From Paramyrothecium sp. XJ0827 (taxonomy: Eukaryota > Ascomycota > Sordariomycetes > Hypocreales > Stachybotryaceae), in assembly GCA_020881915.1 (NCBI GenBank), contig JAJFPB010000007.1:1612001-1676000 (forward strand): a stretch of 64,000 nt of DNA. The letters run 5' to 3'. Numbering within the stretch: the first letter of the stretch is position 1; every line of letters begins with the position of its first letter. A model generated the notes under the pieces. That model was not told the DNA's origin. It saw only the letters and a list, made by a program, of their open reading frames with translations, and did no database searches. The position numbers and the translations under genes were made by a program. This document shows positions 35,763 to 46,482 of this stretch, piece after piece.

Positions 35763-36687
35763 AACGCGACTTCTCTATATCCCGTGCTCAAAGTAGAAGA
35801 TGTTATGGGAAGAAGTCACGGCGGGCGATCAGAAAGACTGTCTTTTCATGATAGGAGAAGTGGCAGGAATAGTGGTGGCAAATATCCAAGAAAACAAGGC
35901 GGACTGTACAAAGGAGCACACTATGCATTCGTTTAGTGCAGGATGTTTGGAAGACGAGATGGCTTACTTTTGTCTGATCAACGAGGCGTTGCCCTGTGGT
36001 TACGGTGGCGGGGCACTAAGACCGTGCGAAAATGAGTATTACCCCACGCAGCAACTTTGCATTTTGAGCCCACGAGGCAATGCACAGCATTGCTTTACAG
36101 TCAGGTATTCACCAGGCCTTTTTGGGTTTGCGGAGGCGTTTCCCTACCTGCTCAATCTCAGCTGATCGAGGTAAATGACTCACAAGTTTTTCAAAGAATA
36201 ATACAAAAGAAACCTTTGCAAGAAGATGCTGGCTGTCATATTAGGCATCAGTGGTTGGGTGTGCAAGAATGGAGATCTGTGGTCATTCACTGCTGTGACT
36301 CCATGTCTACCAGACAGTGTCGGTGCCTACGCACACAGTACCAGCCCCTCCAAAGCGAGTGAGCGTCTTTCCCCTCCACCGTCATGGTTGGTGGTGGGGC
36401 TCGAATTTTCACGTCCTCCACCAAGGTATCTAAAAGCGCCTTGCTTCCAAGACTCGATACTATCCTCACAAAGCCCTCGGTGCCCAAGGTAGCCAAATCC
36501 GTCGCCAGATCTTTCTGCCGCAGACAAATAGCCAAAACCCGCGCCTGCAACCGCGGCCAAGCCGACTGCGCGCCAGGTCCTTTTTGCCTCGACCGAAACG
36601 TTCGATTCTTCCTCAGCGCTTTCGTTACGTCCACATTTCCCCTCGAGCACTTTATCCTCAACCGCGCCAACGAAAAAAACAATCAAA
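35763..36687. other. divergent intergenic region
   Basis: About 925 bases between the starts of the Yrb30-like gene (minus) and SUP35 (plus). It should hold both promoters and the SUP35 leader (context CAAAATG at the start). An open frame of 121 codons at 35800-36165 has no family resemblance. Confidence 0.55.
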
Positions 36688-38960
36688 ATGTCAAACCTCA
36701 ACTCCTGGGAGGACGATCCTGCTGCCCAGGACGAGAACCTGTCTCAGCAGGCTCAACAGCAGCTCAACATTAATGCTCAAAACCAGCGAGCCGGCGGTTT
36801 CCGACCCAATGTTGCCTCCTTCCAGCCTACTGCCCAGTCCTTCCAACCCGGCCAGGGCTACGGCGGTTACGCGCCTCAATATCAACAGCAGCAGCAGCAG
36901 CAGCAACAGCAGTACTACCAGCAAGGCTACTACCCCCAGTATGGCGGTCAGCAACAAGGCTTCGATCAATACAATCAGGGATACGGCGGTGGCTTTTCCC
37001 AGGGTTACAATCAAGGATACGGTAGATGAAAATGCTATCACAGTTACCCTCGACCAGTCGCTAACGGTTACAGGTGGTGGATATCCTCAATACGGCCAAC
37101 AGCAAGGTCAGCGTGCGCAGCAACAGGCTCCGCAGTCTCAGCAAGCTGCACCAGCTGCCCCAGTTATCGCCAAGCGACAGGAGGGAGCCCCTTCAGCACC
37201 CACTGCTCCCGCTGCCGCTGCCGCACCCAAGCCTGTGGCAGTAAAGGAAGGGGGTACCAAAGTGCTAAGCATCGGAGGCGATGCTGCTGCCCCCAAGCCT
37301 AAGGCCAAAGTCCTGTCCATCGGAGCAACGACCACCCCCAAGGAGGAAACCAAGCCTGAGCCAACTGCCAAGCCCGAAGCTGGTCAAAAGGCAGCAGCGG
37401 CCAAGGCCATCGAGAAGACTGGAGAGAAGGCTGGCAAGGGCGCTTCTGCAAGCGGTAGAACCTCGCCAACCCCGTCCTCCGGACGCTCGAGCCCGTCTGG
37501 ACCCGCAGAGAAGAAGGCCCAGCGCGATGCCGACGCTGTCACCAAGGAACAGGCTGCGGATGTTGATCAGGAGACCCTCAAGGAAATCTACGGCAAGGAG
37601 CACGTCAACATCATCTTCATTGGGCACGTCGATGCTGGCAAGTCTACCCTCGGCGGTTCCATCCTCTGGAGTACTGGCATGGTCGACGAGCGAACAATGG
37701 AGAAGTACAAAAAGGAGGCAAAGGACATGGGTCGTGAGTCGTGGTACCTGTCGTGGGTCATGGATCTGAACAAGGAGGAGCGAAGCCAGGGTAAGACTAT
37801 CGAGGTTGGACGAGGCTTCTTCGAGACCGAGAAGCGCAGATACAGCATCCTGGATGCTCCTGGCCACAAGACGTATGTTCCCAACATGATTGGAGGAGCT
37901 TCCCAGGCCGATGTAGGCATTCTGGTCATCTCCGCTCGAAAGGGTGAATACGAGACTGGTTTCGAGAGAGGAGGTCAGACCCGCGAGCACGCTATGCTTG
38001 CCAAGACGCAGGGAGTCAACAAGCTGATTGTCGCCATCAACAAGATGGACGACCCGACTGTGGAGTGGTCTCACGACCGATATCTTGAGTGTACCACGAA
38101 ACTGTCTCAATTCTTGAAGGGAACTGGCTACAACCTGAAGACGGACGTTTTCTTCATCCCCGTTGCTGCTCAGCACATGATGAATATCAAGGACCGCATT
38201 CCATCCGGCGTCGCTCCCTGGTGGGACGGTCCTTCGCTGTTAGAGTATCTTGATAGCATGCAAGCCCTCGAGCGCAAGGTCAACGCGCCATTCATGATGC
38301 CCGTCAATGCCAAGTACAAGGACATGGGTACCATGATCGATGGAAAGATCGAGGCCGGTGTTGTTAAGAAGGGTATGTCTTTGATCATGATGCCACGAAG
38401 GGACAAGGTCGAAGTTGCCGTGGTCTACGGAGAGCAGGAGGATGAGATCCCAATCGCGCAATGCGGTGATCAGGTTCGCATGCGCATCAAGGGTGTCGAA
38501 GAAGAAGACATTCTGCCTGGCTTCGTACTTTGCTCACCCAAGCGGCCAGTTCACTGCGTGACCGAGTTCGAGGCGCAGATTCGTATCCTGGAACTCAAGA
38601 GCATTCTCACGTCGGGATTCAACTGTGTCATCCACGTGCACTCAGCAATCGAGGAGGTCACTTTCGCCAGCCTGCTACACAAGCTGCAGAAGGGAACCAA
38701 CCGCAAGAGCAAGAACCCCCCGACTCACGCCAAGAAGGGTGACAGCATTATCGCCCGAATGCAGGTTATTGGCGGTGCAGGCTCGGTCTGTGTGGAAAGA
38801 TTCGAGGACTATGCTCAAATGGGTCGTTTCACTCTGCGGGACCAGGTATGTAAACCGCTATTCCGTTATCCCGTGACCCCAAGGACGCCTGCTAACTCGT
38901 GCGGGATAGGGCCAAACCATTGCCATTGGTAAGATCACAAAGCTTATTATGGACGAGTAA
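36688..38960 (+). CDS. sup35: eukaryotic release factor 3 (eRF3/SUP35), translation termination GTPase
   Basis: Predicted 718-residue GTPase that works with eRF1 to release the finished peptide at stop codons. Exons are 36688-37021, 37074-38845 and 38910-38960. The N-terminal 135 residues are rich in Gln, Gly and Tyr, with a polyglutamine run and degenerate QGY/QQG repeats like the prion domain of yeast Sup35. An Ala/Pro/Lys-rich middle region follows. The elongation-factor-like core has G1 GHVDAGKST (about 295), G3 DAPGHK (about 372) and G4 NKMD (about 434), then two beta-barrel domains. The last intron splits RDQ from GQTIAIGKITKL, and the protein ends in MDE. The first intron interrupts the repeat region and, if retained, stops translation after 113 residues. 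Confidence 0.97.
36883..36912. repeat. CAG/CAA trinucleotide repeat coding polyglutamine
   Basis: A run of CAG with a few CAA codons inside SUP35 exon 1, encoding about ten consecutive Gln in the prion-like domain. Such tracts often vary in length between strains. Confidence 0.9.
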
Positions 38961-39018
38961 AGTCGGGACGTACATATGCATAGCTTCAAAGAGTCCATAG
39001 ACCCCGGTAGGATACCCG

Positions 39019-39051
39019 GCAAGCGAGCCGGCCCACCGGTAAGCGAGCCGG
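39019..39051. repeat. short tandem duplication in the SUP35 3' region
   Basis: GGCAAGCGAGCCGG and GGTAAGCGAGCCGG are spaced 20 bases apart, forming a two-copy repeat shortly after the SUP35 stop codon. Confidence 0.75.
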
Positions 39052-40747
39052 ACAGAGTGTGAAAGCCGAGAACGGGCCCCAAAACCTGGAGATTTACCCA
39101 CAATTTTCTTGCATATTTGACGACGTATGAAGACTGTCAGCGGAATGTGCGAGGTGCCGGCAAGGCTCTCCGAGGGGGAAATTGTTCGCCCTGAAGCTAC
39201 GATAGAACAATGAAAGAATAAATGACTTGCTGAAATTTTTTCCGATGAAATTGCGTACTCTAGCGAGGTCGCGTGACACATTAGGGAGAGCTGACTGACT
39301 GACACGGGCAAATTTGGAGACCTCGTGATGCAAAATGCAGGCATTTGGGAAATGAGCCCTGTCGTCTTGCTGAGGTGCAATGTGGTCCTCCAATGGCGGA
39401 ATGTTCAGAGTCGACATTCTGTAGTCCCTGCCTGGGGCTTGCTGGAGCAAATCGCCGCTACTGTTCAGCATTCACATGTATTTTCAGGAGAGCCGGTGTG
39501 ACAGAGCAAGCTTGGCGCATTAGCAGACAGCAACCAACATCAACATGGGATTCGACAGGATTACCCTAATCCTATCGCAAGGCACCACGAAAATTGTCAT
39601 GCAACGTGGAGGAGACGCCGAATCGTCACGGCGGGATTCGAGTGCGATCAACCAATGGACGCAGGATTGGGCGAGAATGGGAAAAAGACGTGGAAGATGG
39701 GCGAGAATAAACCGGGAGCGGTGCAGTGGAGCAGAGGTGCGCCGAAGGCCAGGGTCGGAGCCGTTGCGCAGATAAGTCGGAGCAGGGGAGGGCCAAGAGT
39801 TGGGCCGGATCCGTGTAGACGTGGGGAACCCAGCGGGTGCCGAAGGAGAACCGGACTGTTGTCGAGGATGACGGGTGATTGGGGGTTTTGCTAATCGTTT
39901 TCTCGTCATTCGCGAGGAATTTTCATGAGGGGATCTTGCGTGTCGAAGGGCTTTGCACTGTACAGCGTTTCGGCCAAGCAAGATTCTCCTCGAGTCCCGA
40001 GGGAAGCGGAATAGAGCCCGTAATCACGAGCATCTGACGCCGTGAAATCTGTCCGGGGCGCAGAAGCCTGCCGCGGGAGAGGGAGAGACGAGAACCTCGA
40101 GAGGGCAGTTTTGTGTGGGGCTGGACAGCGAGGCGGAGCAATAGAGTGCAGATCCCAAGATCCGAACTAGACAAGGGGGAGAGGTGTGAGATTAGGGACT
40201 GCGGGAACCGTAATTAATGGGCTTGAATGAATGACACCTGCGAATGCAACTTTCACGAGATTGACGGAGGAAACCGGAAAGAATCGCGCCCCGGATGGTA
40301 GTGCGGCAGCCAATGAGGGCGCTCGGATTGACTAACATGATGCCGCGGGCTGGAACTCAATGCTTCTGGGCAAGGAGAACAGACCAAGCCTATTGATGCA
40401 CTTATGTCATGTGCTCGGAATTGGCAGGTATCATGAAACTCGAGGGCGCAGTCGATTTCTTTCTTCCACCCCTTGTTGGCCGTTGCCGTCATCTTGGGCG
40501 CGCGGTGTGTCATGGCGGAGAAATGTGGGAACAAATCATGGCAACATGGTCAATCTGTAGCACTGGTGCCATTTGACGAGAACCAGACGGCAGCTATGGG
40601 GCATTGAAAGCCTACGTGTTTTGATACGAGGCTAGGTCCGGTGTACGGGATATTTAGGAGGTCCGTTATCAGAGGATGACGAGTTATCGTGAAGGAGAAA
40701 AGTCACCCTCGGGATGGACCCTCGGGTACAGTTTCAGCTTTAGCGAC

Positions 40748-40790
40748 GGGAAGGGAAGGGAAGGGAAGGGAAGGAAAGGAAAGGAAAGGG
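40748..40790. repeat. GGGAA / GGAAA purine tract
   Basis: Five GGGAA units followed by three GGAAA units form a 43-base purine-only strand in the stretch upstream of PEPCK. Confidence 0.9.
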
Positions 40791-42994
40791 ACAAGCAACA
40801 TGGACACCAGAGATAGAATGGATGGGTGCGGCTCGAGATAGCCCGGCTACTGACGGTCAAGCGGTGTTCCAGGCTTTGGGAATGTGTGTACACAGTTACC
40901 TGGGGAGGCAACCCGAATTGGATGGCGACCGAGGGCACCCGGCAGGGAGGTTGGATCGCGGGGGAGGAGATGAGACGAAGTGAACGATGGACCGGGATTT
41001 TGGGCAAAGCGTGTCTTCCCGTTGCATGTGCGCGCCAAGAAAAAGCTGGACAATGGGATACAAGCCGACGTGCTGCCCCTCCATCTCCATCCACCCGGCC
41101 TTGCATCTGGCGGCTGCCCCTCCAACCCAAGCCAACCCCACGCGAAGTGACAACCGCCGCCTCGTCAGCCCTAGCAGATACTGCCACTGTGCTGCCTTGC
41201 CGTGCTGCTGCTCCCGACGAATTGAACCCGGGGCTGCGGAAGTTGGGCGACAGGTCGGGTCATATACCAGCGACCGCTGCAAGGGCCCTACAAACGGCAA
41301 GCTTCCTCTCGGAAGCACGCTTCTCCTAGGTAGGATAATTAACATGCGTTGGCTTGTGCTGTCGTCAGAGATAGAATCGACGGTCACGATGCCACTGTAT
41401 GACACAATAGGGGGGCGGCTTGGCGCGGGGCAAACCTGAATGGTCCTGTTGCCTTGCCTTGACTTTTTTTCTTTCTTTCCCGGGAGTACCTACGGAGCCA
41501 GAGAGCTACTCTGGGCTGCTAATGCAGGTTGCGATCTCCCTCTGACGATGCTCGTTCATCCGAAGTCTGGTGGACTTTTGCAGCGTCAATGCTGTCATCG
41601 GAGGGGCCGGGAGGTTCGATTGTGCATGGCCGGATGCAACCATTACGGGGCGACTCGATAAGCTGAGGGTGTGGTGCTGATACAGTACATAGTAGACGCT
41701 GCATGCTTTTACTAAGGTGTCGTTTATCGACGACCTGTCTTCCTTTGACAAATACAACGGTAGGTCTACAAACATGGGGGTGTTATTGTTGCATTGTGAA
41801 TGTCTACGTGAAAGGGGTTTATTTCAAATATCGATTTTCATGGAAATGAAATCGACTTGACCAACTAGGTAGGTATGTAAGGTAGAGTTCCGACCTGTCG
41901 GTTCGCGCTTCCGGTGAACCTCGTGTGGTGTGAGAAGGAAACCGGGTCAATCATCATCCCCCAGCGATGGCATCCGCTCACAAGATCCGACGAGCAAAGC
42001 ACGCCCTCCCTCAGCACGAAACGACGGGCTGACTCGCAACGCGTGGTCGGCACTGGTGGTGGTCCAGACCCAGGCTTGCCGGACCAAAGGTGGGATCTTT
42101 TTTTTTTCCTGCCCGCCCACGCTCTTATCGTTCCCGTGGCCGACGATCATGACGATGGCCTTGATCGGTTCGGCGGAACGGCAGGTAGACCTGCTGTCAA
42201 TCCTGCAAAAAATGATGCAGAACACAGAGAAACCATTCGCGCCGCTACTTGCAGGTGAGCGAGCGTATTGGAAAAGAGAATAGAAACAGCTGAAGTATAA
42301 GGCCTCTGTAAAATCTGGTTACTCTTTTTTCCCCCACAAGTCGATAGATAATCCCACATTCCTCCTTCTCCCCTCCTCGTCCAGGCCAAGCTTTTTGCTT
42401 CTCTTCCCCATCGCACGCCTTCCGTTAAAACGACGTTGCCCCCAAGCGCCCCCTGATTGCTACCCGATTCATTTACACTTCAACCCGCTTCTTTGCCCGC
42501 GGCATTGACCTCGCTCAACTACTTTTGCTATTCTTCCCGGCGCCCGACAGGGGTTCTCTCTGCGGCAACCAACGAGCAAGGCAGAAAGAACCCAAAATAT
42601 CATCGTCGACCCGGAAAGCACCCTCGTGCTCCACCCTGCCTCTTCCGAGATAATATCGTGCCCGTCCTCACGCCTCGCGCTGCCCACCCTCGGCTCCACA
42701 CGCTTTCCGTCTCGCGGGGCGTGCGTCTTCTCCAACTTGCACTATCCTCGGTCATCGTCTCGCCCAGAAGACAGTCCGGGGCCGCGCTAGATCCATCCTT
42801 GGGCCTACGCCTTTCCCTATTCTGTGCCATTTTCTGTGTGGAGAGGCGCCAAAGGCTCCCGCACCCCCCTCCCCCCGTCGCTCCTCCGCTTCCTCCCCTT
42901 TGCTTCTCCACAATCCACACCCTTCCGGCCTTGCTGCGCTTGGCGCCGTCTACCTGTGTGCAATCGAGCCAGGACCGCCAGAAGTATAATAAAG

Positions 42995-45819
42995 ATGAAA
43001 GATCCCGTTCTCAGAATCAGTTCTCCCTACTTCGATCCATCCGTCAAAGGTCCCCCGTCCCAGCTCAAGGCTCTTGGAACTGATTTACGCAAAAGTAAGT
43101 CTTGTTCTTCGACCTTGGCCTGCAAACAGGCACATCAAGGACCTTCACTAACGCTCGTTTCCTCTACTCCAGTGATTAACAGCAACGTTAACAAGACCGC
43201 CCTTCACCCTGGTGGTGTCGCGTGAGTTGTCCCTTTTCCTTTACGCTTCGTGCCTATCATTCGGCTATCCTCCATGAACTATTTGCACTAGAACACGAAT
43301 TCGTTGACTAACATGCCGTCTGCTCTAGGCCTCACCGCGAACACACCGAGCTCGGTATGCTTCGGCCTCCCCGCTTATGCCGTCACCATTTTTCAATATT
43401 AATCATTCCGTGCAGAGGAGGAGCTCCACGAAAACGCACACATTGATTACGACCGCGTTGCAATTGTATGGAACAAACCCTCTACTTCGCACCTCGACGA
43501 CTTGGGGGACTGACCGATGATCATAGATTGCCAACCCTTCCGTCGCAGCTCTTTACGAAGATGCTCTGGTAAGTTTGAAAGTGTGTACCCTTCGAGTTGG
43601 CAAATGCTAATTAGATTGGGATTTAGGTATACGAGACTGGCACTGCCATCACCTCTAGTGGAGCTTTGACTGCCTACTCTGGAGCCAAGACTGGCCGCTC
43701 TCCCCTGGACAAGCGAATTGTCAAGGAGCCCTCATCAGAAAACCACATTTGGTAAGCTTCGGGCCTTTGAGAAATCACATGCACTGTTGCCCTAGCTAAC
43801 ATCGCATTTCTTAGGTGGGGACCTGTCAACAAGCCCATGTCGCCTGATGTAGGTCTACCTCTCTCCAGTTTAGTTTCGCTGCAGTTCCGTTCCCTATTTC
43901 TCCCCCTTCACGCTGTCTCACTTGCTACGTCCACCCCGCTCGGTTTTCTGGTCTCGGCCAATTCCTGGGCGCTTTGGTCTGAAAACATGAACAATTGGCA
44001 ACGATTGGGTCACTGTGGCGTAGGCAATGGGCGCCAGCGTTTCTCTTACACAATAGTGACCGGTCGCGTGCCCTGTCTTGATTTTTTCTTACCCAAAAAG
44101 CGTCTGGCGGCTCCAATCGGCTTCTGCGACTCGTGACCCCGCAAAACGGATCCGGGCCACGCCTTGCTCCCCTGCAGGGTGACGCAGGCCGAGCCAAGCC
44201 GTTCTGAGCCCAGCGTCACATTCGCTTGTTCACTCCTTAGCCTTGCCCGCGGGCCCTTGCATGCCACATGCTTGTTCTAGATTTTGAATTGGAAGCATTC
44301 GGAGAAAAGCTGACAAAAATGGCAACCAGGTCTGGAAAATCAACCGAGAACGTGCTGTCGACTACCTCAACACCCGCAACCGCATCTACGTCGTCGATGG
44401 CTACGCCGGCTGGGATGAGAAGTACAGGATTCGCGTTCGCGTTATCTGCGCTCGCGCCTACCATGCCTTGTTCATGAGGAACATGCTTATCCGCCCCCCT
44501 CGCGAAGAGCTCGAGGGCTTCCATCCCGACTACACCATTTACAATGCTGGCTCTTTCCCTGCCAACCGCTACACCGAGGGTATGACCTCTGCCACCTCGG
44601 TCGCCATCAACTTTGCCGATAAGGAGATGGTTATCCTGGGTACTGAGTACGCTGGTAAGTATAGTAGTTCCTCAACATGTCTCCCTACTTCCAGGTGTGG
44701 ACGACTTGGCTGAGAACGATGTTAACAACCGTTCCTATAGGTGAAATGAAGAAGGGAATCTTTACTGTTCTCTTCTACGAAATGCCCATCAAGCACAACG
44801 TGCTCACCCTGCACTCATCCGCCAACGAGGGCAAGAAGGGCGATGTCACTGTCTTCTTCGGTCTCTCCGGTACTGGCAAGACCACGCTCTCTGCTGACCC
44901 CAACCGTGCCCTTATCGGCGACGACGAGCACTGCTGGAGCGACCGCGGTGTCTTCAACATTGAGGGCGGCTGCTATGCTAAGACCATTGGTCTGTCTGCC
45001 GAGAAGGAGCCTGATATTTTCAACGCCATCCGCTTCGGCTCCGTCCTTGAGAACGTCGTCTTCGACCCCGATACCCGTGAGGTTGATTACGACGACTCCA
45101 CCCTTACTGAGAACACGCGATGGTGAGTTTTAAACTACGAGTGGCGGCCTGGGTTCGAATGCTAATGTACTCTTGCTTTTAGTGCCTACCCCATCGAGTA
45201 TATCAGCAACGCCAAGATTCCTTGCCTCTCCAACAACATGCCTACCAACATCATTCTCCTCACATGCGATGCCCGTGGTGTTCTGCCTCCCGTATCCAAG
45301 CTGAACGGCGCTCAGACCATGTTCCACTTCATCTCCGGTTACACCTCTAAGATGGCCGGTACTGAGGACGGAGTCACCGAGCCCCAGGCTACTTTCTCCA
45401 GCTGCTTCGCCCAGCCTTTCCTGGCTCTGCACCCCATGAAGTACGCCAAGATGCTGGCGGACAAGATTGAGCAGCACAATGCCAACGCCTGGTTGCTGAA
45501 CACCGGCTGGGTTGGCGCTGGTGTCGCTCAAGGAGGCAAGCGTTGCCCTCTCAAGTACACGCGTGCCATTCTGGACGCCATCCACTCCGGCGAACTCGCC
45601 AAGGTGGAGTATGAGAACTACGAGGTCTTCAACCTGCAGGTTCCCAAGACTTGCCCCAACGTTCCTGACGAGCTGTTGAACCCGAAGACCGCCTGGACTG
45701 CTGGCCTGGACAGCTTCGAGACCGAGGTTGTCAAGCTGGGCAAGCTCTTCCGTGAGAACTTCACCAAGTACGAGAGCGAAGCTACCGAGGATGTGGTCAA
45801 GGCCGGCCCTTCCGTCTAA
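42995..45819 (+). CDS. phosphoenolpyruvate carboxykinase (ATP), gluconeogenesis
   Basis: Predicted 589-residue ATP-dependent carboxykinase (acuF/acu-6/PCK1 family) converting oxaloacetate to phosphoenolpyruvate in the cytosol. Exons: 42995-43094, 43173-43221, 43329-43354, 43416-43465, 43527-43568, 43627-43751, 43815-43848, 44330-44654, 44741-45122, 45183-45819. Diagnostic parts are [27 protein letters not shown], the P-loop GLSGTGKTT (291-299), NIEGGCYAK and the arginine block TENTRCAYP. The upstream ATG gives a 33-residue extension ([15 protein letters not shown]...). Family members usually begin at about [11 protein letters not shown], and codon 34 here is an ATG formed only when intron 1 is spliced (A|TG). 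The shorter start is therefore a serious alternative. Intron 7 (481 bases) is far longer than the others. Confidence 0.95.
43849..44329 (+). other. 481-base intron 7 of PEPCK
   Basis: It separates MSPD from [12 protein letters not shown]. The other PEPCK introns are about 58-107 bases long. It begins GTAGGT and ends CAG. Its contents have no family-like coding potential. It could hold a regulatory element or a small RNA, but nothing in the sequence proves either. Confidence 0.7.
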
Positions 45820-46432
45820 GAGAGAGAGGAAAAACAGAAGATTGATGTGTTTTCGATGATTTCGCATTAGCATGGCAGATTTGCGGGTTTATGGTCCGGC
45901 GTCTTAATGGCAGTTGTTTTTTCACTTGGCAGAACCCTGGGTTCGTGACGATGGAAGAGACATGGGAATGATTTGGGGAGGAAAACGAGCGAAGTTGAGC
46001 AAAAATTGGCTCCTTTGGCTCTTGGGTTTAATGCCTTTTCTTTTTTTCTTCTTTCATATTGTCTGATACTCACTCGATAGAGGGATTGAAGTAGATACCA
46101 TTTATGCTCGTCTATCAAACGTGGATTCCATCTTCAACAAACAAGAGCAATGTGCGCCCCAATGTGCTATTAATCTGTAAACACCTAGCTTAAGTACCTA
46201 GGTACCTTAGGTTGGTACACAGTAACCGCGCCTTTGCAAGCGCGTGGCAGCCTGATGGCGGGGTATCTTGTCGTCCACTGACATTGCTTGGGAGGGGTCG
46301 CCAGCGCCGTTTTAGCCCATTCCAGTTGCTGGGGCAATTATGTCATGTCAGGATTAAATAAACCCTGACAATAGGATAGACCCTGTGAACTTGTGACCTG
46401 GTCACTTAGATTCTCCATGTTTGCACTTGTCC
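45820..46432. other. intergenic region between PEPCK and the SNF2 gene
   Basis: About 610 bases with the PEPCK 3' region and the promoter of the SNF2-family gene. It includes the perfect palindrome GTACCTAGGTAC at 46194-46205 within a TACCT/CCTTAGG cluster, and a short upstream open frame that overlaps the next gene's start. Confidence 0.6.
46194..46217. repeat. GTACCTAGGTAC palindrome with CCTTAGG
   Basis: A perfect 12-base palindrome followed directly by CTTAGGTTGG. It belongs to the dispersed GGTACC/TACCTTAG motif family and lies about 220 bases upstream of the SNF2 gene. Confidence 0.75.
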
Positions 46433-46482
46433 ATGACCAGTCGCCAACAGCCCAGAAAGCCCGGGGCAGTCTTTGCATTTAA
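46417..46482 (+). promoter_or_regulatory. possible upstream open frame overlapping the SNF2 gene start
   Basis: An ATG at 46417 opens a 21-codon frame ending at TAA 46480-46482. It starts 16 bases before the main ATG at 46433 and is in another frame. If it lies in the mRNA, ribosomes would have to leak past it, which would lower translation of the main frame. A transcription start between the two ATGs would make it irrelevant. Confidence 0.4.

Larger units (their letters stand above)
38961..42994. other. 4 kb gene-free stretch upstream of PEPCK
   Basis: It runs from the SUP35 stop to the PEPCK start. It begins with the SUP35 3' region, which includes a 20-base tandem duplication at 39019-39051. 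It also has a GGGAA/GGAAA tract at 40748, TACCT motifs at 41866-41886 and a CT-rich leader-like region from about 42.3 kb to the PEPCK start. No frame gives a plausible protein. Most of it may be PEPCK regulatory DNA, since gluconeogenic genes are strongly carbon-controlled, but I could not assign specific regulator sites with confidence. Confidence 0.55.

Noticed and set aside
37265..38176. A 303-codon minus-strand frame inside SUP35
   Set aside because: It is the antisense shadow of the eRF3 GTPase domain, whose motifs are unambiguous on the plus strand.
39520..39981. A 153-codon minus-strand open frame downstream of SUP35
   Set aside because: No conserved motif, and it overlaps open frames on the other strand. 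It looks like a chance frame in GC-rich DNA.
42457..43083. A 208-codon frame ahead of and overlapping PEPCK exon 1
   Set aside because: It is out of frame with PEPCK, and its Ser/Pro/Arg/Leu-rich make-up fits CT-rich leader DNA and not a protein.
45140..45165. GGGTTCGAATGC inside a PEPCK intron, resembling a tRNA B-box
   Set aside because: There is no matching A-box or acceptor stem at the right distance.
45130..45873. A 247-codon minus-strand frame opposite PEPCK exon 10
   Set aside because: Antisense shadow caused by codon bias in a conserved exon. No independent motif.
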